In this document: piece by piece, positions 58,829-64,000 of the stretch
How the letters are laid out: each line of letters begins with the position of its first letter
Position numbering within the stretch: the stretch's first letter is position 1
Assembly (NCBI RefSeq): GCF_012910705.2
Contig: NZ_WTVG02000037.1
Coordinates: 372,001 to 436,000 of the forward strand
Reading direction: 5' to 3'
Origin: Aromatoleum anaerobium
Lineage (GTDB): Bacteria; Pseudomonadota; Gammaproteobacteria; Burkholderiales; Rhodocyclaceae
DNA: 64,000 bases
The notes under the pieces: generated by a model
The model's input: only the letters and a program-made list of their open reading frames with translations
The model's database searches: none
Told to the model about the DNA's origin: nothing
Translations under genes and position numbers: made by a program

Positions 58829-60500
58829 GATTCAATTCCTGGAGGGTCGTTTCCCCTTTTTCCACCAGCTGCGTGACGGCGGTGCGCAGAGAGCGGAAGC
58901 CGCGGCGGCGCGCGGCCTCCTTCATGCTGCGCAGCGGCGCGCGGCTGACGATCAGTTCGCGCAGCTCGTCGTCGAGGAGCAGCACTTCGGCGACTGCGCG
59001 GCGGCCGCGGTAGCCCGAGCCGCGACAGTGGCCGCAGCCGGCGCCGGCGCGGTAACGGAAGCCGCTGCTGTCGCCGAGCTGCGATTCGGCGACGAGCTGC
59101 GGGTCGGGGACAACATCGCGGCTGCAGTGCGGGCAGTTGATCCGCACGAGGCGCTGGGCGACCGCGCCGTTCAGGGCGCCCACGAGGTTGTAGGGGTCGA
59201 TCCCCATGTGCATGAAGCGGCCGATCACGTCGAACACGCTGTTGGCGTGTACGGTGGTGAACACCAGGTGGCCGGTGAGCGCGGCCTGCACGGCGATCTC
59301 GGCGGTATCGGGGTCGCGGATCTCGCCCACCATGATCTTGTCCGGGTCGTGGCGCAGGATCGAACGCAGGCCGCGGGCGAACGTGAGGCCTTTTTTTTCA
59401 TTCACCGGAATCTGCAGCACGCCGGCGAGCTGATATTCCACCGGGTCCTCGATGGTGACGATCTTGTCCAGGCCGTGGTTGGTTTCGCCGAGTACCGCGT
59501 AGAGCGTCGTGGTCTTGCCGCTGCCGGTCGGGCCGGTGACGAGGAGCATGCCGTAAGGCTCGCCGGCGAGGCGGCGCAGCAGGCTGCGCGAGTCGGGATC
59601 GAAGCCGAGTGCCTCGAGGGTCAGGCCGCTCATCTCGCGCGTCAGGTGTTCCTTGTCGAGGATGCGCAGCACCGCGTCCTCGCCATGGATGCTGGGCATG
59701 ATCGACACGCGGAAGTCGATCTCGCGCCCGCCCGCCTGCGCCTTGAAGCGACCGTCCTGGGGTACGCGGCTTTCGGCGATGTCGAGCTCGGCCATCACCT
59801 TGAGGCGCGAGATCGCCTGTTCGGCCAGATCGTTGCCGGAAGCGCCGCCGACGCGGGAGAGGACGCCGTCGACGCGGTACTTGATGACCAGGCCGCCCGG
59901 CACCGCCTCGAGGTGGATGTCGCTCGCGCCCTGCTTGAGCGCGTCGTAGAGGGTGGAATTGACCAGCTTCACGACGGGACTCGCGTCGGCGCTGATGCGC
60001 CGCAGCGACAAGTCCTCGACGTCATCGCCGCCCACGCCTGTATCGCGCGCGTCGGTCACGCCGGCGGCGCGGCGCACCTCGTCCTCGTGGCGCGCGAGAC
60101 AGGCGCCGAGGTCGTCGCGGTCGGCGAGCGCCAGCGTGAAAGGCTCGGCCAGACGCGCGCCGAGGCCGTCGAGCAGGTCGTCATCGAACGGATCGGCCAG
60201 CACCACCAGCAGCGCGCCGTCCTCGTCACGCACGGCCACGCATTCGCGCCGCAGCGAAGTCTCGAAGTCGATCGCGGTGAAGTCGGGGGCGAGATTCATC
60301 AGGCGGGCGGGGGCGACGACGGGCAGATGGACGGTTGCCCCGAGACGCGCCAGCCGTTCGGCGGGCGCCGCTTCCGGCCCGGCCAGGGCGTCGAGCAGCC
60401 GGCCGCCTGCCGCGCGCGCGGCGGCGAGTTCCTTAGCGGAGAAAGGCGGGCGCTGCGGCAGTGACAGGTCGTGCCAGGGGATCACGGCTTCGTGCTTCAT
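58809..60500 (-). CDS. gspE: Type II secretion / pilus assembly ATPase GspE
   Basis: The 563-residue hexameric ATPase drives pseudopilus assembly. Walker A is GPTGSGKTTTLYAVL near 318; the Asp box IEDPVEY, Walker B IMVGEIRDPDT and His box HLVFTTVHANS follow. A tetracysteine zinc element CPHC...CGHC is at about 465-510. The N-terminal T2SSE domain covers about 25-150. The ATG overlaps the gspF stop by 4 nt. Confidence 0.93.
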   Translation of the reverse strand: MKHEAVIPWHDLSLPQRPPFSAKELAAARAAGGRLLDALAGPEAAPAERLARLGATVHLPVVAPARLMNLAPDFTAIDFETSLRRECVAVRDEDGALLVVLADPFDDDLLDGLGARLAEPFTLALADRDDLGACLARHEDEVRRAAGVTDARDTGVGGDDVEDLSLRRISADASPVVKLVNSTLYDALKQGASDIHLEAVPGGLVIKYRVDGVLSRVGGASGNDLAEQAISRLKVMAELDIAESRVPQDGRFKAQAGGREIDFRVSIMPSIHGEDAVLRILDKEHLTREMSGLTLEALGFDPDSRSLLRRLAGEPYGMLLVTGPTGSGKTTTLYAVLGETNHGLDKIVTIEDPVEYQLAGVLQIPVNEKKGLTFARGLRSILRHDPDKIMVGEIRDPDTAEIAVQAALTGHLVFTTVHANSVFDVIGRFMHMGIDPYNLVGALNGAVAQRLVRINCPHCSRDVVPDPQLVAESQLGDSSGFRYRAGAGCGHCRGSGYRGRRAVAEVLLLDDELRELIVSRAPLRSMKEAARRRGFRSLRTAVTQLVEKGETTLQELNRVTLLG

Positions 60501-61675
60501 CCGATGGTCTCGGCCAGCTGGAAGATGGGCAGGTACATCAGCACCACGATCAGGCCGATCGCGCAGCCGATGATGAGCATCAGCAGCGGTCCGAACAGGC
60601 GTGTGAGCCATTCCACCTGCCGGGCAGTGTCGTTCTCGTGGAACTCGGCCGAGCGGGTCAGCATCTCGCCCAGGTTGCCGGCGCGTTCGCCCACTTCCAG
60701 CATGCGCAGCGCCACTCGGGTGGTGAGGCCGTGGGCCGCCAGCGTCGCGGAAAAGGCGCGGCCTTCGCGAATGCCTTCGATCGCGAGTTCGAGGCTGCCG
60801 CGCAGCCCCGGCGAAAGCAGGCCGGCGACCATGCGCAGCGCAGTGATCGCCGGAATTCCTCCTGACAGCAGCATGCCCAGCGTGCGGTAAAAGCGGGCGA
60901 GCTGGAACACCCTCAGGCGCTTGCCCAGCATGGGCACCTTCCAGAGCTGGCGACCCGCCACCGCGCGCAGCGCCGGAGCGCGCACCGTGGCGATCGTGAC
61001 GAAGACGGCTCCCAGCACGATGACGCCGAGCCCGGCCGCATGGTGTTCGACGAACTGGCCCCAGTCGAGCAGCACCCGCGACAGCCACGGAAGATTGCCG
61101 CCGACGTCGGCGTAGATGTGCGAGAAGCGCGGCACCACGTAACCCAGCAGGAAAAGCACGACCAGCCCGCCGACCGCCAGCAGCAACACCGGATAGATCG
61201 CCGCGCTCACCAGCTTGCCGCGCAGCGTCTCGACCTGTTGCTGGTACGCGATATAGCGCTCCAGCGCGAGGTCGAGGTCGCTGGTGCGCTCCGCCGCGCG
61301 GACCATCGCGATGTAGAACGGGGGAAACGCTTCGGGCGCGCCTTCCAGCGCAGTCGACAGCGAGCGCCCTTCGCGCAGCGCGCCTTGCAGCTTCAACAGC
61401 ACGGACTGCACTGCCCGGCGCCCTTCCCCTTCGGCAAGGGCGGAAATCGCCTCGGCGAGCGGAATGCCCGCGCGCAGCAGGGCGAGCATCTCCTGGTTGA
61501 ACAGCAGCAGCGGGAAGCGGGCCACGACGCGGGAGGCGTCCGCGGTCGCGCGCAGGGTCAGGATCGACAGCCCGCGCGCCGCGGCGAGCGCCCGTGCTTC
61601 GGCCTCGCTGGTGGCTTCCAGCTCGGTTTCGACCACGGAGGCGTCGGCGGCAAGGGCCTTGAGGCGGTAGCGCAT
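60497..61675 (-). CDS. gspF: Type II secretion inner-membrane platform protein GspF
   Basis: The 392-residue protein has the N-terminal MRYRLKALAADASVVE signature and two GspF cytoplasmic domains (about 60-155 and 265-375). Three membrane helices are at about 157-182, 208-226 and 370-390. It contains AGIPLAEAISALA and the second-repeat FYRTLGMLLSGGIPAITALRM. It lies 15 nt after gspG. Confidence 0.93.
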   Translation of the reverse strand: MRYRLKALAADASVVETELEATSEAEARALAAARGLSILTLRATADASRVVARFPLLLFNQEMLALLRAGIPLAEAISALAEGEGRRAVQSVLLKLQGALREGRSLSTALEGAPEAFPPFYIAMVRAAERTSDLDLALERYIAYQQQVETLRGKLVSAAIYPVLLLAVGGLVVLFLLGYVVPRFSHIYADVGGNLPWLSRVLLDWGQFVEHHAAGLGVIVLGAVFVTIATVRAPALRAVAGRQLWKVPMLGKRLRVFQLARFYRTLGMLLSGGIPAITALRMVAGLLSPGLRGSLELAIEGIREGRAFSATLAAHGLTTRVALRMLEVGERAGNLGEMLTRSAEFHENDTARQVEWLTRLFGPLLMLIIGCAIGLIVVLMYLPIFQLAETIG

Positions 61676-61690
61676 GAAGAACCGCTGCGC

Positions 61691-62140
61691 TTACCAGTTC
61701 ACCACATCGGCCCCGTCGCCTTCGCCACCGGGTTGGCCGTCGGCGCCGAAAGAGTAGAGGTCGAACTCGCTGCGTTCGCCGGGATAGCGATACTCGTAGG
61801 ACTTGCCCCACGGATCGCTGGGCACGGCCTTGCGCAGGTAAGGACCCTCCCAGCGTTCCTCGCCCCCCGGCGAGTTCACCAGCGCATCGAGGCCCAATTC
61901 GGTGGAAGGATAGTGGCCGAGGTCGAGGCGGTACTGGTCAAGCGCCTTTTCCAGCGCGTCGATCTGCGCGCGCGCGGTCTTGACTTCGGATTTGCCGATC
62001 TGCGCGAAAAAGCGCGGGCCGACGTAGCCGGCGAGAAGGCCGATGATGACCATCACGACGAGCAGTTCGAGGAGGGTGAAACCGCGATGGGCAAATCGAG
62101 TGGGGCGTGCTGGGGTACCGTGCTTCGGGGTATCAATCAT
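61691..62140 (-). CDS. gspG: Type II secretion major pseudopilin GspG
   Basis: The 149-residue prepilin has the processing site HRG|FTLLELLVVMVIIGLLAGYVGPRFF with Glu5. The GspG signature GLDALVNSPGGEERWEGPYLRKAVPSDPWGKSYEYRYPG (split) is followed by the calcium-loop-like end SFGADGQPGGEGDGADVVNW. It is the first gene of the minus-strand cluster. ATG at 62140 is chosen over an upstream extension with no prepilin character. Confidence 0.94.
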   Translation of the reverse strand: MIDTPKHGTPARPTRFAHRGFTLLELLVVMVIIGLLAGYVGPRFFAQIGKSEVKTARAQIDALEKALDQYRLDLGHYPSTELGLDALVNSPGGEERWEGPYLRKAVPSDPWGKSYEYRYPGERSEFDLYSFGADGQPGGEGDGADVVNW

Positions 62141-62493
62141 TACCGTCCGGCCGAAAGCGATAAATCGTGGAGCCGAGATTGTCGCATGGGCGAGCGCGAT
62201 GAAAAGATTCGTTTCCGATGTACGGGCGGTGCGCAGGCATGCGCGGAGACACGGAGTGAAGGACGGGCTGCGGAGCAATGAACGCGCTTCAGGCGGCTTG
62301 CCATCCCGGGAACGAGCCCCGCGTGGGTCGAAAGAAACGGTTCAGAATGACATGGCCCCACGCCACTCATCGCCGGAGTGGGGCAGGCAACACGCGGTCT
62401 CGCACCGCGGCTTGTCGGTGCGCGCCTATCAGCGATGATAGTTAAAAGCGACCGGCTCCGCCGCAACGGCGCCGATCGCTCATGCCGAACAGG
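62141..62493. other. Intergenic region between gspG and the PEP-CTERM gene
   Basis: This 353-bp stretch holds the terminator of the PEP-CTERM gene at its right end and a hairpin CCCCAC (62356-62361)/GTGGGG (62378-62383). The promoter of the secretion cluster should be here, but I find no convincing sigma-70 or sigma-54 hexamers. No gene is supported. Confidence 0.6.
62444..62479 (-). terminator. Intrinsic terminator of the PEP-CTERM gene
   Basis: On the minus strand GCGATCGGC (62479-62471) pairs with GCCGGTCGC (62456-62448), one G-U pair, 14-nt loop, followed by TTTTAACT. It lies 14 nt after the stop codon region and separates this gene from the secretion cluster. Confidence 0.75.
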
Positions 62494-63228
62494 TTAGACT
62501 TTCTGACGGCGCACCAAAGCAATGCCCGTCAGTCCGATCCCCAGTAGCGCCAATGTGAAGGGCTCGGGGACCTGTTGTTGCGGGAAGCAATCCGGGAACG
62601 TGCCGGGAGCGCCCGGAGGACAGCCGCCACCCGGAGGCGTGTTGATGAAGCTCTCGCTTCCGCCGCTGGCAAATCCCTGCACATGGATGCCGATCCTCAA
62701 CTCGCCTGTTCCGAGCTCGGAAAGCACGTCGGCAAAAGTTCCCCCGCCCTGCAAATCGAAAATGATCGTTACCTGCTCACCAGGATTTACGCCGTTGGGC
62801 TGAGCGGGAGGATCCGAGTCAGCCAAGAAGCCAGCCGTCGTTTCGAACGCAGGGGTGATGCCGTTCCCCCCGGGCAGGTCGCCCGGGCTTGCACCTTGCG
62901 AGAAGCTGACGCCAAGTCCATTGATGATCGAGGCGATCCCCAACAAGGTCCCGTCGTCAAAATAGATGTCGGTGATGGAGCTGGCATCCAGTCCGACGTT
63001 GGCAAACAAAAAGCTGACTTGATTGGAACCGGCATCCGTCACGTCGACGGTTAGCTGCGCCTCGCCGATGTCCGCGTCACCAGCGTTGTTGTTGGTGATG
63101 GATGTGAAACTCAAGGGTATTGCTGCGGCGGGCGTCGGCGCCAGCCCAGCGAACACCCCGATTGCCGCAATTGCCGCCGAAGCCTTCAGCTTCCTGGCGC
63201 AGAAGCCTGCGATGCCGATCGGATCCAT
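62494..63228 (-). CDS. PEP-CTERM sorting domain-containing exported protein
   Basis: The 244-residue protein has a signal peptide (about 13-36, ending PAAA), a beta-rich exported domain rich in Asp, Gly and Asn, and a C-terminal sorting signal VPEPFTLALLGIGLTGIALVRRQKV (split: PEP motif, helix, basic tail). Exosortase cuts at PEP after transport, usually in bacteria that make exopolysaccharide. AGGAG precedes the ATG by 8 nt. The gene is monocistronic behind a sigma-54-type promoter. Its exact function is unknown. Confidence 0.92.
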   Translation of the reverse strand: MDPIGIAGFCARKLKASAAIAAIGVFAGLAPTPAAAIPLSFTSITNNNAGDADIGEAQLTVDVTDAGSNQVSFLFANVGLDASSITDIYFDDGTLLGIASIINGLGVSFSQGASPGDLPGGNGITPAFETTAGFLADSDPPAQPNGVNPGEQVTIIFDLQGGGTFADVLSELGTGELRIGIHVQGFASGGSESFINTPPGGGCPPGAPGTFPDCFPQQQVPEPFTLALLGIGLTGIALVRRQKV

Positions 63229-63298
63229 GATCTTCTCCTCTTTACCGGGACCTCACCGGTGCTCGGGTCCGCCCTGAGCTCCGTACGGCCGTAAAGAG

Positions 63299-63313
63299 GC
63301 AAGCGCCATGCCA
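63299..63313 (-). promoter_or_regulatory. Sigma-54 (RpoN) promoter of the PEP-CTERM gene
   Basis: On the minus strand TTGGCATG-GCGC-TTGC (63314-63299) matches YTGGCACG-N4-TTGCW with one change in each block. The GG and GC dinucleotides are 12 bp apart, as required. The start would be near 63287, about 59 nt before the ATG. Confidence 0.78.
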
Positions 63314-63337
63314 AATCGTATGTTACTGTTTTCATTG

Positions 63338-63353
63338 TGTGATTTTTTTCACG
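63338..63353. promoter_or_regulatory. CRP-family-like operator upstream of the sigma-54 promoter
   Basis: TGTGA-TTTTTT-TCACG is close to the CRP consensus TGTGA-N6-TCACA. Its centre is about 58 bp upstream of the predicted start. It may be a CRP/Vfr-type site or an unrelated activator site. Confidence 0.45.
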
Positions 63354-63426
63354 CTGAGGAAAGTGTCAAGATTGCCGACAGTTCGCAACTGTGATAGAGG
63401 GGCGTGGAGGCATGGAAGTGCAAGAA

Positions 63427-63460
63427 GCGACAAGCCGCCGCCAGTGCGCCGGCTTGTCGC
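63427..63460 (-). terminator. Terminator after the Ig-like exported protein gene
   Basis: GCGACAAGCCG (63427-63437) and CGGCTTGTCGC (63450-63460) form a perfect 11-bp stem with a 12-nt loop, 17 nt past the stop codon. A short TTCTTG follows on the minus strand. Confidence 0.65.
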
Positions 63461-63477
63461 CTCCAGTGCGGATCGAT

Positions 63478-64000
63478 CTACTTGGTGACCGAAATGCTTC
63501 GGGTGGCGGCGTTGCCGGCCGTATCCTTGGCCACGACCTGGACAGTGTGCGTGCCGCCGGACTCCTTGCGGGTGTTCCAGAGGTAGGAGAGGCTCGAACC
63601 ATTGACGGTGCTCTTGAGCTGACCGTCGATGTAGAGGCTCAAGCTGGCGACGCCGACGTTGTCGCTGGCGCTGGCGCTGACGGTGACCTTGCTGCCGATG
63701 TTGGCGCCATTCGTGGGGCTGCTGATGGTGGCGGTCGGCACGACCGTGTCGGTGCTGGCGCTAGCGGCATTGGCTACCTTCACCGCGGCGCTGCTCGATG
63801 CGTAGTTGCCGACGGCGTCATAGGCGTAGGCGGTCAGGGTAGCGTTGCCATCGGCGACGGTGGTGCTGTCCCAGCTGAAACCGTACGGGGCGGTGGTGTC
63901 GCTGGCGAGCTTGCTGCCGTTGACGAGGAGGTCGACGCGGCTGATGCCGACATTGTCGGCAGCCGAGACGTTGATCGCCACCAGGCCCTTGACGGTGCTG
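63478..64000 (-). CDS. Exported protein with bacterial Ig-like domains, C-terminal part (5' end outside window; probably S8-family peptidase)
   Basis: The frame is open to the window edge, so the N-terminus lies beyond 64000. About 173 residues are visible with two Ig-like (Big) repeats: one with VSAADNVGISRVDLLVNGSKLASDTTAPYGFSW split near its start, and one with ISSPTNGANIGSKVTVSASASDNVGVASLSLYIDG. Such tandem repeats are frequent C-terminal modules of secreted subtilisin-like proteases in this group, but the catalytic part is not in view. No sorting signal follows the last repeat. Confidence 0.75.
   Translation of the reverse strand, partial: STVKGLVAINVSAADNVGISRVDLLVNGSKLASDTTAPYGFSWDSTTVADGNATLTAYAYDAVGNYASSSAAVKVANAASASTDTVVPTATISSPTNGANIGSKVTVSASASDNVGVASLSLYIDGQLKSTVNGSSLSYLWNTRKESGGTHTVQVVAKDTAGNAATRSISVTK

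Overview
The window reads as a chromosome segment of a high-GC betaproteobacterium of the Rhodocyclales (Azoarcus/Aromatoleum/Thauera type). This rests on gene order (mla operon, ibaG, murA, his genes, tatABC; then rlmN, pilW, rodZ, ispG, hisS, yfgM, bamB, der, hfq, hflX, hflK, hflC, hisZ, purA), a PHA granule phasin, a PEP-CTERM protein, and strong GC bias at third codon positions. It is almost entirely core genome. I see no insertion sequence, prophage, CRISPR array or rRNA.

Layout. 1-2.7 kb: end of glyS, then gmhB and plsC. 2.8-7.2 kb, minus strand: phasin, an enoyl-CoA hydratase, then the LPS block kdsD-kdsC-lptC-lptA read right to left. 7.4-16.6 kb, plus strand: a CPA2 antiporter, the six-gene mla lipid transport operon, an ABC-2 exporter pair, ibaG and murA. 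16.6-24.4 kb: rnk on the minus strand, then the histidine genes hisG-D-(C)-B-H-A-F-I-E and a HIT protein; hisC alone is inverted. 24.4-27.2 kb: tatA, tatB, tatC and a DegS/DegQ-type protease. 27.3-30.6 kb: Nif3-like, FimV-like and DUF2889 proteins. 30.9-43.7 kb: sucCD, ndk, rlmN, pilW, rodZ, ispG, hisS, yfgM, bamB, der, hfq and hflX. 43.7-48.6 kb: hflK (N-terminal region broken by two apparent one-base deletions), hflC, a DUF2065 protein, hisZ and purA. 48.7-52.5 kb: two identical tRNA-Leu(CAG) genes, rnr and rlmB.

52.6-62.1 kb, minus strand: an eleven-gene cluster read right to left that encodes a type II secretion / type IV pilus-like machine. It has GspG, GspF and GspE, then PilM-, PilN-, PilO- and PilP/GspC-like inner-membrane proteins, a lipoprotein secretin with TPR-like and cohesin-like parts, and three further pseudopilins. 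It is a hybrid: GspEFG and several GspG-like pseudopilins are combined with a PilMNO-type platform in place of GspL/M. 62.5-64 kb: a PEP-CTERM protein behind a near-consensus sigma-54 promoter, and the C-terminal Ig-like part of a large exported protein that runs off the window.

The most interesting items are the hybrid secretion cluster with its cohesin-tailed secretin, the sigma-54 promoter of the PEP-CTERM gene, the inverted hisC, the double G-run lesion in hflK, a terminator-like hairpin in the rnk leader, a 34-bp perfect palindrome and PhaR-like operator near the phasin gene, and a structured leader before sucC.
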